This document shows positions 1-8,517 of a stretch of DNA of 25,160 nucleotides, in pieces; position 1 is the stretch's first letter; every line of letters begins with the position of its first letter. A program made the position numbers and the translations under genes. The stretch is from Clostridia bacterium. Its GTDB lineage: Bacteria > Bacillota > Clostridia > Christensenellales > Aristaeellaceae. The DNA lies in assembly GCA_900759005.1 (NCBI GenBank), contig CAAEUQ010000116.1, positions 1 through 25,160 on the forward strand, read 5' to 3'. The notes below the pieces were generated by a model. It saw nothing but the letters and a program-made list of their open reading frames with translations, did no database searches and was not told where the DNA came from.

Positions 1-149
1 CACAGCTTTTTCGCCAAAGCAATATCGCAGCCGCGCACGCAAACCGTGTACGCGTCATAAGAAATGCATTCCTTGATCGCCGCCTCGACCTGCGCGGGCG
101 ACATATCCGGCTTCAAAATCGCCGCATCCAAATATCTTGCGATTTTCAT
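1..149 (-). CDS. deoC: Deoxyribose-phosphate aldolase, N-terminal part (cut by window edge)
   Basis: Only the first 49 codons are inside the window; the gene continues past base 1. The N-terminus reads MKIARYLDAAILKPDMSP, then a segment ending YTVCVRGCDIALAKKL. This fits the DeoC opening, where an xxIDHTLLKP-like motif is followed by a SVCVNP-like strand. DeoC splits 2-deoxyribose-5-phosphate into glyceraldehyde-3-phosphate and acetaldehyde in the cytoplasm, for deoxynucleoside catabolism. The catalytic lysines lie outside the window. Note that the usual D-H pair is D-A here and the usual N-P is R-G, so this may be a divergent DeoC-like aldolase. The ATG at 147-149 is preceded by a GGAGG site, and a good promoter lies upstream. 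Family identity is from recall of the motif, not a search. Confidence 0.7.
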   Translation of the reverse strand, partial: MKIARYLDAAILKPDMSPAQVEAAIKECISYDAYTVCVRGCDIALAKKL

Positions 150-187
150 CCTTCATTCCTCCATATGTACAAATATTTTACAGCACA

Positions 188-216
188 ATCATACCGCAGA
201 TCGATGAAAATTGCAA
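188..216 (-). promoter_or_regulatory. Sigma-A type promoter of deoC
   Basis: On the minus strand a TTGCAA -35 (211-216) is separated by exactly 17 bases from a TATGAT -10 (188-193). It sits just past the stop of the ABC exporter gene. No terminator is visible between the two genes, so read-through from the exporter is also possible. Confidence 0.7.
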
Positions 217-231
217 TCCTTTCCCGAAAGA

Positions 232-1941
232 TTACTGCGAAACCGTGAACAGCGCGTAGAAATAGCCCTTTTCCGCCATCAGCGATTCGAAATCGCCGCA
301 TTCGGCAATCCGCCCGTCCTTCAGAACCAGAATTCCATCGAACCGTCGGAGCAGCGATTCTTCCAGCGAATGCGTTATCAGAATGCGCGTAACGCCGCTT
401 AAATCCATCAAATCGCTCGAAACCTGATGCGCAGTCTGCGCGTCCAGCGCCGAAGTCGCCTCGTCCGCCAGCAGTACAGACGATTTTTTAAGCAAACTCC
501 GCGCGATTGATACGCGCTGCTTTTCGCCGCCGGAAAGGTTTTTGCCGTTTTCGCCGCAAAGGAAGTCCGCGCTGCGCGCCTGAATCAGCGCATCCAGATT
601 TGCGCGCCGCATCGCGTCCTCCAGCTCCGCTTCCGGAAATTCGCGGAAGAGCGTCACGTTTTCGCGAATTGATGCGTTGAATACGAACACGTTCTGCTGA
701 ATCAGCGACATGACCTCGTAAAGCGATTCCGGCTCAATGTCCTTAAGCTCCATGCCGTCCACCCGAATGCTGCCACGGTAATCCGCGCCGCCCATCAGGA
801 GATTCAGCAATGTGGATTTGCCGCTGCCGCTCGCGCCCACGATCGCGTACGCCTTGCCCGCCTCGAACGTCGCGTTCACGCCGTGAAGCACCTCGCGATC
901 GCCATAGCCGAACGATACGTTTTTAAGTTGAATCCCCTTTTCCACGCGATTCAGCGCCTTCTCGCCCGCCGGAGACGGATTTTTCGAAAGCGAATCCGCG
1001 AGCTTTCCAATCAGCCCCAGCGCCGCGCGCCGCGAAGCGACCAGCGACGGAAGCTCCGCCACCGGATTAATCATGAAATTCATCAGATTCACAAAAAGAA
1101 TCACCGCGCCCGCCGTGAGGACGCTGCCCTGAAGTGCCAGGTATGCGCCCACCAGAAATACGCCCAGCTGCGCAAAAACGCCCGTGATACTGCCGATCAT
1201 GCCCACGATTACCTTCACGCGCCGCTTCGTGAATTTCTCATGCTCCAGCGCGCGATTGCTTTCGGAAAACAGGCGGAAAATCTCGCGCTCTGCTTTGAAC
1301 GTTTTTACCACCGAAAAACCGCTCAGACAGTCCGTCAGTGCCGCCGTGTAATCGCGATTGCGCTCGGAAACGCGCGCTTCCGCCGCCTGAAGCCGGCTGC
1401 CCGTGAGCAGAGAAGCGATCAGCGGCAGCGCCGTAAACCCCGCGGCAAGCGCGGTCATCAACGGCGAATACCACAGCATCATCACCAGCGCGCCGATGAA
1501 CGTCACCGCCTTCGTGATCACGCTCAGCTGCTGTGAAAGGTAATCGGCTTCGATCGAATTCGCATCGTTCGTCAGCGCGGAAAGATAGCCCGCCGTCTGC
1601 TCGTCGCGAAACGAGGAAAGGCGCTTTTCCGTCAGCCTTTGAAACGCAAAATCCTTGTAATTGCGCATCGCCCGCGCGATGAATTTCGGCTCGGACGCAA
1701 GGCGAAACAGCTGAAAAATCGCGCACAAAAGGATAAATCCGCCCGTGACGATCGCAAGCGTGCCCAGCGAAAGCGCACCCGACACGCCCGAAGCCGTGTC
1801 GATCAGCTGCTGCAAAATCCAGGAGACAATCAGATTCAGTGTGCCCGTCGCGAGCGACGTGAATACCGCGACGATAAACGCCGCCCGATTTCCGCGATAG
1901 AACTGCGCGACCAGTTCACGCTTCAGCGACTTGCGCTTCAT
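232..1941 (-). CDS. ABC exporter: fused membrane domain and ATPase (half-transporter)
   Basis: A 569-residue ABC half-transporter of the MsbA/LmrA-like type that should work as a dimer in the cytoplasmic membrane. The first ~310 residues hold about six hydrophobic helices. The nucleotide-binding domain follows, with Walker A GASGSGKST (369-377), signature LSGGEKQR (469-476), Walker B VLLADEATSALD (489-500) and the switch histidine in THS (523-525). The frame is open further upstream, but the start MKRKSLKREL at 1941 is chosen because an AGAGG/AAGGGA site precedes it and because the upstream extension is just the shadow of the regulator gene. It overlaps that gene by 26 bases, so the two are probably co-transcribed and the regulator may control it. 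The substrate (drug, peptide or lipid) cannot be read from the sequence. Confidence 0.9.
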   Translation of the reverse strand: MKRKSLKRELVAQFYRGNRAAFIVAVFTSLATGTLNLIVSWILQQLIDTASGVSGALSLGTLAIVTGGFILLCAIFQLFRLASEPKFIARAMRNYKDFAFQRLTEKRLSSFRDEQTAGYLSALTNDANSIEADYLSQQLSVITKAVTFIGALVMMLWYSPLMTALAAGFTALPLIASLLTGSRLQAAEARVSERNRDYTAALTDCLSGFSVVKTFKAEREIFRLFSESNRALEHEKFTKRRVKVIVGMIGSITGVFAQLGVFLVGAYLALQGSVLTAGAVILFVNLMNFMINPVAELPSLVASRRAALGLIGKLADSLSKNPSPAGEKALNRVEKGIQLKNVSFGYGDREVLHGVNATFEAGKAYAIVGASGSGKSTLLNLLMGGADYRGSIRVDGMELKDIEPESLYEVMSLIQQNVFVFNASIRENVTLFREFPEAELEDAMRRANLDALIQARSADFLCGENGKNLSGGEKQRVSIARSLLKKSSVLLADEATSALDAQTAHQVSSDLMDLSGVTRILITHSLEESLLRRFDGILVLKDGRIAECGDFESLMAEKGYFYALFTVSQ

Positions 1942-3007
1942 TTCCCTTAACCTCTTTCCAGATTTCCGAAAGCCGCGCGCTTTCGAGTTCGCGTACCGTC
2001 TTTTCCACGCCTGCGAGCGCCGTCTGTCCAATATCGTCGTAAATGCCAGCCGGTTCGGCATTCTCAATGAATTTCAGCGCGCCAGCGGAATAATCAGGAT
2101 GTGCGTCAAATGCTTCTGCCGTCCCCTTTGCGCGCTTCAGAGAAGCCCGCGCCGCTGCTTCGTCGCCCATTTCGAGCTGTGCATACGCAAGGCACGCGCC
2201 AAACATCGCCGTCACCTTGTCGAGAAAACACGGTTCATTCCCATTCTTCAGCCCCGAAAGCGTGCCCGTCGCCCAATTCAGCATTTCCGCCGCGAGCGGA
2301 AACTGCTTTTTAATGAAATATGCGTTCACATATCCGAGCACAATCTGAACCAACTTCGCGGTATTCAGCAGCAGTGCGTCCGCGAGATAAACGTGCGCCT
2401 CTTCCGCGCGCTTCAGATTGCCCGCCAGCGTCAAAGCAATGACGTCGCTGAACATCCCGCCCGCGTTGTGCGCCTTCAAAAGCGCGAGCGCCTGCTCCGT
2501 TTTGCCGAGCGCGATTCGAATTTTGGCGATTTTGCCGTAAAGAACGCTCTCATTGATCTTTGGATCGGTGTTCTGTGCAATCAGAACGAGCGTGCCTTCC
2601 ATCAGTTCCAGTGCGCGCCGGCACAGCCTTTCATCGTGCGATTCCGTGGCGAAAACGAAATAAAGATTCGCCGCACCGTACATAATATCAAATGTGTGCG
2701 GGTATTTCTTCAGCGCCTTTTCCGCCTCCTGAAGCCCGGAACGGTCGTGGGTAATGCAGTATTCCCTCAGCCGCGCAGCCTGTGCGCTCAGGCGATTGTC
2801 CCTGAATTCAAAGCCCAGCAGCGCGTCGACCGACGTATCAAAAAAATCCGCCAGCTCCATGATCGTCGAAAGCTCCGGCTGCGAAAGCCGCGCCTCCCAT
2901 TTGTATACCGCGCCCACCGTAACGCCCAGCACCTCCGAAAGCTGCTCCTGCGTAAGCCCGCGCGCCTTCCGGAGCGCGCGAATGTTCTCTGCAATTCGAT
3001 TTTCCAT
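1916..3007 (-). CDS. XRE-family regulator with TPR-like C-terminal domain
   Basis: A 363-residue regulator. Residues ~5-65 form a Cro/C1-type helix-turn-helix (IRALRKARGLTQEQLSEVLG, then VGAVYKWEARLSQPELSTI). The rest, about 280 residues, is helical with repeated alanine/leucine-rich helix pairs, resembling the TPR sensor domain of RRNPP-like or related XRE regulators. No peptide ligand gene is visible beside it. Two ATGs are close together; a GGAGG site lies 8 bases before the second (3005-3007) but touches the first (3011-3013), so the second is chosen. Its 3' end overlaps the ABC exporter gene by 26 bases, suggesting regulation of that exporter. It is divergent from the sugar transporter operon and could also act there. 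The ligand is unknown. Confidence 0.85.
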   Translation of the reverse strand: MENRIAENIRALRKARGLTQEQLSEVLGVTVGAVYKWEARLSQPELSTIMELADFFDTSVDALLGFEFRDNRLSAQAARLREYCITHDRSGLQEAEKALKKYPHTFDIMYGAANLYFVFATESHDERLCRRALELMEGTLVLIAQNTDPKINESVLYGKIAKIRIALGKTEQALALLKAHNAGGMFSDVIALTLAGNLKRAEEAHVYLADALLLNTAKLVQIVLGYVNAYFIKKQFPLAAEMLNWATGTLSGLKNGNEPCFLDKVTAMFGACLAYAQLEMGDEAAARASLKRAKGTAEAFDAHPDYSAGALKFIENAEPAGIYDDIGQTALAGVEKTVRELESARLSEIWKEVKGNEAQVAEA

Positions 3008-3031
3008 CTGCATCCCCTCCGCTTCAGTGCT

Positions 3032-3060
3032 ATTGTATCAGAAGTAAACTCGAAATGGAA
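3032..3060 (-). promoter_or_regulatory. Extended -10 promoter of the XRE/TPR regulator
   Basis: On the minus strand TGATACAAT gives an extended -10 (TACAAT at 3032-3037 with TG one base upstream). The 17-base-spaced -35 (TTCCAT, 3055-3060) is weak, as is common for extended -10 promoters. Confidence 0.6.
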
Positions 3061-3062
3061 CT

Positions 3063-3082
3063 TACGAACCACATGATTCGTA
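3063..3082. promoter_or_regulatory. Inverted repeat, candidate operator A
   Basis: TACGAA (3063-3068) and TTCGTA (3077-3082) form a perfect inverted repeat with an 8-base spacer, and the spacer is itself partly symmetric. It lies directly upstream of the -35 region of the XRE/TPR gene and ~60 bases upstream of the divergent sugar operon promoter. Which regulator binds it is inference; the XRE protein beside it is the simplest candidate. Confidence 0.5.
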
Positions 3083-3088
3083 GATAAA

Positions 3089-3107
3089 TTACCAATACCG
3101 CTGGTAA
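3089..3107. promoter_or_regulatory. Inverted repeat, candidate operator B
   Basis: TTACCA (3089-3094) and TGGTAA (3102-3107) form a perfect inverted repeat around a 7-base spacer. Its half-sites differ from the neighbouring TACGAA repeat, suggesting a second binding protein. It lies ~38 bases upstream of the -35 of the sugar operon. Confidence 0.45.
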
Positions 3108-3144
3108 GAGTTTTCTCGAATTCCTGAACTTTGAGGGTTTGATA

Positions 3145-3173
3145 TTGAAATTCGCGGGGAATTGCTTTATAAT
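3145..3173 (+). promoter_or_regulatory. Sigma-A promoter of the sugar ABC operon
   Basis: TTGAAA (3145-3150), 17 bases, then a consensus TATAAT (3168-3173). The first gene starts at 3216, leaving a short leader of about 35 bases. Confidence 0.85.
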
Positions 3174-3215
3174 GAAACCAACTTTTACGGCGATTCGCAA
3201 GGAAGGGTGCGTAAG

Positions 3216-4313
3216 ATGAAAGTTGTGCTTGAAAACCTGACGAAAACGTTCCCCGGGCGCGGCAGGCGCGCGCGCGACGTGGTCGCGGTCGATCATTTCT
3301 CGTTCGAGGTTCCGTCCGGCAAGCTGATCGGACTGCTCGGGCCCTCGGGCTGCGGCAAATCCACAACGCTGAATCTGATCTGCGGGCTGGAAAAGCCCAC
3401 GGAGGGCAGCGTCTGGTTCGGCGACGACGATGTGACCGACCTTCCCTGCGAAAATCGCGGCGTGGGCATGGTGTTTCAGAATTACGCGCTGTATCCGCAT
3501 CTGACCGTGCGGCAGAACATCCTGTTCCCGATGCAGAATCTGAAGGGCAAGGAGCGCCTTTCCAAAGAAGAAATGACGCGCCGCGCCGATAATGCCGCAA
3601 AGCTGGTTCAGATTGAATCGCTGATGGAGCGACGCCCGGGCGAACTCTCCGGCGGACAGCAGCAGCGCGTCGCTATCGCGCGCGCATTGGTGAAAACCCC
3701 GCGCGTGCTGCTGCTCGATGAACCGCTTTCCAACCTCGATGCGCGCCTGCGCCTTCAGACCCGCGAGGAAATTCGTCGCATTCAGCGCGAAACCGGCGTT
3801 ACCACCATCTTCGTTACCCATGATCAGGAGGAAGCGATGAGCATTTCGGATATGATCGTGGTCATGAAGGACGGCGCGGTTCAGCAAATCGGAAAGCCGC
3901 AGGAGGTCTATGATAACCCCATCAATCTCTTCGTGGCGAAATTTCTGGGCACGCCGCCGATTAACGTCTTCGAGGGCGAGGTTCGGGATGAATCGCTCTT
4001 CTTAAGCGGCAAATCAGTCATGCCCGCGCCCGGCGTTCGGAATGGAAAGGTCTATGCCGCCATTCGTCCGGAGGGCTTCGTTCCGGATGAAAACGGCGCG
4101 CTGGAATGCAAAATGAAGGCGGTCGAGGTCATGGGCAGGGACGTCAGCGTCGTCTGCGCGCATCCCGCGTTTGTCGGAACAACGCTGCGCGCAATCATCG
4201 ATGCGGACGACCGCGGCAAGGTCAATGGCGAAAACGTGCGCTTCCGTTTGAAACCGCATAAAACGCTCCTGTTCGATCGCGAAACCGAGCGCCGCCTCGG
4301 GGAGGATTTATGA
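3216..4313 (+). CDS. Sugar ABC importer ATPase (UgpC/MsmK/MalK type)
   Basis: A 365-residue cytoplasmic ATPase that powers the importer encoded by the next three genes. Visible motifs: Walker A GPSGCGKST (42-50), Q-loop VFQNYALYPH (86-95), signature LSGGQQQR (144-151), Walker B VLLLDEPLSNLD (164-175), switch histidine in FVTHDQEEAM (199-208). The C-terminal ~125 residues fit the TOBE/OB regulatory domain of the carbohydrate (CUT1) family. The ATG at 3216 is chosen over a longer open frame because GGAAGGG lies 8 bases upstream and the family starts here. The stop overlaps the permease start by 4 bases (ATGA), so translation is coupled. The substrate is probably a sugar, polyol or glycerophosphodiester; it is not determined by sequence. 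Confidence 0.93.
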   Translation: MKVVLENLTKTFPGRGRRARDVVAVDHFSFEVPSGKLIGLLGPSGCGKSTTLNLICGLEKPTEGSVWFGDDDVTDLPCENRGVGMVFQNYALYPHLTVRQNILFPMQNLKGKERLSKEEMTRRADNAAKLVQIESLMERRPGELSGGQQQRVAIARALVKTPRVLLLDEPLSNLDARLRLQTREEIRRIQRETGVTTIFVTHDQEEAMSISDMIVVMKDGAVQQIGKPQEVYDNPINLFVAKFLGTPPINVFEGEVRDESLFLSGKSVMPAPGVRNGKVYAAIRPEGFVPDENGALECKMKAVEVMGRDVSVVCAHPAFVGTTLRAIIDADDRGKVNGENVRFRLKPHKTLLFDRETERRLGEDL

Positions 4314-5200
4314 AAAGCAATCAACTGAAGGGCTGGCTGTATCTGCTGCCGGCAATGCTGTTCCTCGGCGCGTTCATGGTTTATCCGCTGGTGGACGTGT
4401 TCGTGTATTCGTTCGAGGAGGGCTTCAATTCCGCATCGCAGACGTTTTCGGGCGTTGGAACGTTCAATTATTCGTATGTGCTGCGAGATCCGTATTTCCT
4501 GCAGGCGCTCAAGAATACCTTTCTGATGGTCGTTATCACGGTTCCGCTCTCGACGGCGTTCGCGATTCTGATTTCGGTGGGCTTAAGCAGCATTAAACCG
4601 CTCAGGCAGCTGTTTCAGACCGTGTATTTCCTGCCATACGTCACCAATACGCTCGCGGTCGGGCTGGTATTCATGATTCTTTTCAAGAAAACCGCCTACA
4701 GCGAAGGACTGGTGAACCTCCTGATCGGCGCATTCGGCGGCAAAAGCGTCGATTTTATCGACGGCCCCTATGCCGCAAAGATGTTCGTGATGTGCTTTTA
4801 TACGATCTGGGTCGTGCTGCCGTTCAAGATTCTGATTTTGACCAGCGCCCTTGCCAGCGTAAAAGCGGATTATTATAAGGCGGCGCGCGTGGACGGCACC
4901 TCGAAATCGCGCACATTTTTCAAAATCACGCTGCCGATGATTTCTCCCACGATCTTTTATCTCGTGATCACCGGATTCATCGGTGCGTTCAAGGCTTACA
5001 GCGATGCGGTCGCACTGTTTGGCACGGATCTGAACGCCGCGGGAATGAATACCATCGTTGGCTATATCTATGATATGCTCTATGGCAACAGCGGAGGCTA
5101 TCCGTCCTACGCGTCCGCGGCGGCGATTCTCCTGTTCGCCATCGTGCTGACGATCACGTGCGTCAACCTCCTGATCAGCAAAAAGCACGTCCACTACTGA
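4310..5200 (+). CDS. Sugar ABC importer permease, MalF/UgpA type
   Basis: A 296-residue integral membrane protein with about six hydrophobic helices, the first at residues ~9-30. The EAA loop that docks on the ATPase is at ~189-209 (YKAARVDGTSKSRTFFKITL, then PM), in the usual place ~90 residues from the C-terminus. The length is normal for the family. It is coupled to the ATPase gene by a 4-base overlap and is followed 12 bases later by the partner permease. Together the two permeases form the heterodimeric channel. Confidence 0.93.
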   Translation: MKSNQLKGWLYLLPAMLFLGAFMVYPLVDVFVYSFEEGFNSASQTFSGVGTFNYSYVLRDPYFLQALKNTFLMVVITVPLSTAFAILISVGLSSIKPLRQLFQTVYFLPYVTNTLAVGLVFMILFKKTAYSEGLVNLLIGAFGGKSVDFIDGPYAAKMFVMCFYTIWVVLPFKILILTSALASVKADYYKAARVDGTSKSRTFFKITLPMISPTIFYLVITGFIGAFKAYSDAVALFGTDLNAAGMNTIVGYIYDMLYGNSGGYPSYASAAAILLFAIVLTITCVNLLISKKHVHY

Positions 5201-5212
5201 GGGGGAAAGAAC

Positions 5213-6079
5213 ATGAGCGAATATGCCGCGATCGAACGGCGCGCGCGCGTCCGCAAGAGAATAGTCACAGTTCTTACCTATATAATGCTGATTCTCTGGG
5301 CGGTTATGGTGCTGTTTCCGTTCTATTGGATGATACTCACGTCCGTAAAGAGCTACGGCGCATACAATTCCGAATATACGCCCGCGTTTTTCACGCTTTC
5401 GCCGACGTTTCAGAACTATAGAGACGCGTTTACCGCCGTGCCGCTTGGCAAATACCTTTTGAATACGCTGATCTATACCGCATCTGCCACGGCGATCATG
5501 CTGATCGTGGTCACGCTCGCGGCATACGCGTTTGCGCGGCTGAATTTTCGGGGCAGAGATCTGGCTTTTACGCTGTTTCTGGCGCTGATGATGATTCCGA
5601 ACGAGCTGGTCGTGATCACGAATTTCGTAACGATCACCAACCTGAACATGAGAAATACCTTCCCCGGTCTGATTCTGCCGTCGGTCATGTCCGTGTTCTA
5701 TATCTACCTGCTCAAGGAGAATTTCGCGCAGGTGCCGGACAGCCTGTATTACGCAGCAAAGGTCGACGGAACGGGCGATCTGAAATACCTTCTCAAGGTC
5801 ATGATCCCGATCTGCCGGCCGACGATGGTCACAATCGCGCTTCTGAAGATCATCGAATGCTGGAATTCGTATGTCTGGCCGCGATTGATTACCGACGATC
5901 AGGCGTATTTCCTCGTCTCCAACGGCATTCAGGAAATCCGCGAAAACGGCTTCGGCAGGGAAAACATTCCGGCAATGATGGCGGCGGTCGTCGTGATTTC
6001 CGCGCCGCTGATCATTCTCTTTCTGATTTTCAGGAAGAAGGTCATGGCGGGCGTGGCGAGAGGAGGCACGAAGGGATGA
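5213..6079 (+). CDS. Sugar ABC importer permease, MalG/UgpE type
   Basis: A 288-residue membrane protein with six predicted helices (first at ~18-42). The EAA motif lies at ~180-199 (YAAKVDGTGDLKYLLKVMIP). A GAGGGGG site precedes the ATG at 5213. The stop overlaps the binding-protein start by 4 bases, so all four proteins of the importer are translationally linked or tightly spaced. It is the second half of the permease heterodimer. Confidence 0.93.
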   Translation: MSEYAAIERRARVRKRIVTVLTYIMLILWAVMVLFPFYWMILTSVKSYGAYNSEYTPAFFTLSPTFQNYRDAFTAVPLGKYLLNTLIYTASATAIMLIVVTLAAYAFARLNFRGRDLAFTLFLALMMIPNELVVITNFVTITNLNMRNTFPGLILPSVMSVFYIYLLKENFAQVPDSLYYAAKVDGTGDLKYLLKVMIPICRPTMVTIALLKIIECWNSYVWPRLITDDQAYFLVSNGIQEIRENGFGRENIPAMMAAVVVISAPLIILFLIFRKKVMAGVARGGTKG

Positions 6080-7668
6080 AAAAGCGCTTTCTGGCAATGC
6101 TCATTGCAATCGCTCTCCTTTCGCTCACCGGCTGCCACGGCACCCGCAGCAAAAGCGCGTTCCGCGCGCCCGAAGCATTCGATACCTCGCGGAATTACGA
6201 AATCACATTCTGGGCGAAAAACGATACGAACAAAACCCAGACCCAAATCTATCAGGACGCCATCGCCGCGTTCGAAAAGCTGTATCCGAATATCCGCGTC
6301 AATATGCGCCTGTATACGGATTACGGCAAAATCTATAACGACGTAATCACCAATATCCCCACCGATACCACGCCGAACGTCTGCATTACCTATCCCGATC
6401 ATATCGCGACCTATCTAACCGGCGCGAACGTCGTCGTTCCGCTCGGCGAGCTGATCGAGAATCCGGAATACGGGCTCGGCGGCAGCAAGGTTGCGTTTGA
6501 TTCGCCCAAAAAGAATGAAATCGTTTCCGAATATCTGGATGAATGCGCGTTCTCCGGGCATATCTACGCGCTGCCGTTCATGCGGTCGACCGAAGCCTGC
6601 TATGTGAACAAGACCATGGTCGAATCGCTCGGCTATGAGCTCCCGGAGGTGCTTACGTGGGATTTCGTCTGGGAGGTCGCCGATAAAGCCGCCGAAAAGG
6701 ACGAAAACGGTATTTTTAAGGCAAATGGGCAGAAGGTCATGATTCCGGTGATCTATAAATCCACCGACAATATGATGATCCAGCTGCTCCGTCAGCTCGG
6801 CGCGGGCTATTCCACCAATCAGGGCGAGATTGAAATCTTCAACGAAACCACGAAGCAGGCGCTCCTTACAATCGCCGAGCACGTGAAAAAGGGCGCGTTT
6901 TCAACGTTCAAAATCTCCAGCTATCCCGCGAATTTCCTGAACGCCGGTCAGTGCATCTTTGCGATCGATTCAACTGCGGGATCCACATGGATGGGCGCGG
7001 AAGCGCCGCTTTCGGATATCAGCGCCGATAAGATCATTCCGTTTGAAACCGCGGTCATGACCGTTCCGCAGGCAAATCCCGATCATATTCAGATGATTTC
7101 GCAGGGCCCGTCGCTGTGCGTGTTCAATAAATCGGATGCGCAGGAGGTGCTTGCGTCGTGGCTGTTCGCGCAGTACCTGCTTTCAAACGACGTTCAGATC
7201 GCCTATGCCGAAACGGAGGGCTATACGCCCGTGACCGAAAAGGCGCGCGCGGACGAATCGTATCAGGCGTATCTCGCGGATACCTCCGGCGACGCGGCGC
7301 ATTATCCCGTAAAGCTCGCGGCAACGAAGCTGCTGATCGAGAATACGGAGAATACGTTCGTAACGCCGGTATTCAACGGCTCCGCTTCCCTGCGCGACGC
7401 GGCAGGACAGATGATCGAGAATACCACGAAATCCGTTCGCAGAGGTCAGACGGTCGACGATGCGTATATCGAAAAACTGTTTGCGGACGTGACCTCGCTT
7501 TACCGGCTCGACCAGATCGATACCGGAGCGGGAAGCACGGATTCTGAAAATCTCCGCCCGCTCCCGAACACGTCGAAAGCGCTGCTCGGCGGGCTCACGC
7601 TCGTCTGGCTCTGGATTCTGGGCTATGCGCTCCGCGAGAAATTGCGCGGCAAAAAACGCGGAATTTAA
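6076..7668 (+). CDS. Extracellular solute-binding lipoprotein (family 1-like) with C-terminal membrane helix
   Basis: A 530-residue binding protein for the importer encoded upstream. The N-terminus has a lipoprotein signal peptide with lipobox LTGC (cysteine at residue 20). The segment YEITFWAKNDTNKTQTQIYQ and the following YPNIRVNM are typical of family 1 sugar-binding proteins. It is longer than the usual ~420-450 residues. The last 30 residues hold a hydrophobic helix (LLGGLTLVWLWILGYAL, ~503-518) followed by a basic tail (REKLRGKKRGI), which looks like a stop-transfer anchor. Such a second anchor is not usual for this family. The ATG at 6076 overlaps the permease stop by 4 bases, with AAGGG upstream. 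Placing the binding protein last in the operon is also less common. Ligand not known. Confidence 0.88.
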   Translation: MKKRFLAMLIAIALLSLTGCHGTRSKSAFRAPEAFDTSRNYEITFWAKNDTNKTQTQIYQDAIAAFEKLYPNIRVNMRLYTDYGKIYNDVITNIPTDTTPNVCITYPDHIATYLTGANVVVPLGELIENPEYGLGGSKVAFDSPKKNEIVSEYLDECAFSGHIYALPFMRSTEACYVNKTMVESLGYELPEVLTWDFVWEVADKAAEKDENGIFKANGQKVMIPVIYKSTDNMMIQLLRQLGAGYSTNQGEIEIFNETTKQALLTIAEHVKKGAFSTFKISSYPANFLNAGQCIFAIDSTAGSTWMGAEAPLSDISADKIIPFETAVMTVPQANPDHIQMISQGPSLCVFNKSDAQEVLASWLFAQYLLSNDVQIAYAETEGYTPVTEKARADESYQAYLADTSGDAAHYPVKLAATKLLIENTENTFVTPVFNGSASLRDAAGQMIENTTKSVRRGQTVDDAYIEKLFADVTSLYRLDQIDTGAGSTDSENLRPLPNTSKALLGGLTLVWLWILGYALREKLRGKKRGI

Positions 7669-7679
7669 TCCAAAACAGG

Positions 7680-7708
7680 TTGATTTTCCGAACATAGCGT
7701 TGTAAAAT
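7680..7708 (+). promoter_or_regulatory. Sigma-A promoter of the secreted OB-fold-like protein
   Basis: TTGATT (7680-7685), 17 bases, TAAAAT (7703-7708), placed between the importer operon and the next gene. No terminator is visible after the importer operon, so read-through may add to expression. Confidence 0.7.
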
Positions 7709-7757
7709 ATACCCGACCGTTTGGAAAAACACCGAACGAACGAAAGGAAGAAGAGTT

Positions 7758-8462
7758 ATGAAGAAGTTTCTTGCTCTGGTTCTGACCCTCGTGTTCACCC
7801 TGTCCTTTGCCGCAATCGCGGAGGAAAAGACCGCCGTGACGACCTACGCCGACTATGTGGCGGCGGACGTGGATACTCCCGTCGACGTCGAGACCTACGT
7901 TCAGGCGAAGCAGTCCTGGTGGGACAACAAGGCGACTGTGTACACCCAGACCCCCGACGGCGCGTTCTTCTGCTATGAGATGGCGTGCTCCGAGGAGGAT
8001 TACGCGCTGCTTGTTCCCGGCACGAAGATCCATGTGACCGGCTATAAGGGCGAATGGTCCGGCGAGGTCGAAATCGTCGACGCAGCGTTTGAAATCGTCG
8101 AGGGCGGCGATACCTACATCGCGGAGCCGCTGGACGTGACCGAGCTGCTCGGCACCGACGAGCTGATTCAGCATCAGAACCAGTTCGTGTCCTTCACCGG
8201 CATGACCGTCGAAGCCTATGATGAATCCGGCGCGGCGTTCGCCTATAAGAACGAGGCGGACAAGACCGACGACCTGTACTTCAAGGTCTCCTACAATGGC
8301 CAGACCTATGATTTCTGCGTGCAGTATTACCTCTGCGGCAGCGATACCGACGTCTATAAGGCAGTTGAATCGCTGAAGGTCGGCGACGTGGTCGATATGC
8401 AGGGCTTCCTCTACTGGTACGAGGGCGCGAACCCGCATATCACCAGCGTGGTCGTGAAGTAA
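7758..8462 (+). CDS. Secreted protein with two OB-fold-like domains
   Basis: A 234-residue protein exported by a Sec signal peptide (MKKFLALVLTLVFTLSFAAIA, probable cleavage at AIA-EE). The mature part seems to hold two similar beta-rich units. The first (~48-117) contains KATVYTQTPDGAFFCYEMAC and PGTKIHVTGYKGEWSGEVEI; the second (~140-234) contains FVSFTGMTVEAY and KVGDVVDMQGFLYWYEG and ends in a strand (HITSVVVK). Strands ending in xVxGxxxxxxG-like turns are typical of OB folds, but I cannot name a family. GAAAGGAAGAAGAG lies before the ATG. It uses mostly AAG, GAC and GGC codons, unlike the AAA/GAT-richer neighbours, which suggests strong expression. Own promoter and terminator make it a single-gene unit. 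Function unknown. Confidence 0.8.
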   Translation: MKKFLALVLTLVFTLSFAAIAEEKTAVTTYADYVAADVDTPVDVETYVQAKQSWWDNKATVYTQTPDGAFFCYEMACSEEDYALLVPGTKIHVTGYKGEWSGEVEIVDAAFEIVEGGDTYIAEPLDVTELLGTDELIQHQNQFVSFTGMTVEAYDESGAAFAYKNEADKTDDLYFKVSYNGQTYDFCVQYYLCGSDTDVYKAVESLKVGDVVDMQGFLYWYEGANPHITSVVVK

Positions 8463-8473
8463 GCAAGCAATCC

Positions 8474-8509
8474 AAACATCCGCAGGGCGCATCCCGGCGG
8501 ATGTTTTTT
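8474..8509 (+). terminator. Intrinsic terminator after the OB-fold-like gene
   Basis: A perfect 10-bp stem (AAACATCCGC at 8474-8483 with GCGGATGTTT at 8497-8506), a 13-base loop and a T-run to 8509. It lies between convergent genes and may also slow minus-strand transcription, although the T-run on that side is poor. Confidence 0.85.
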
Positions 8510-8517
8510 ATGGAAAA

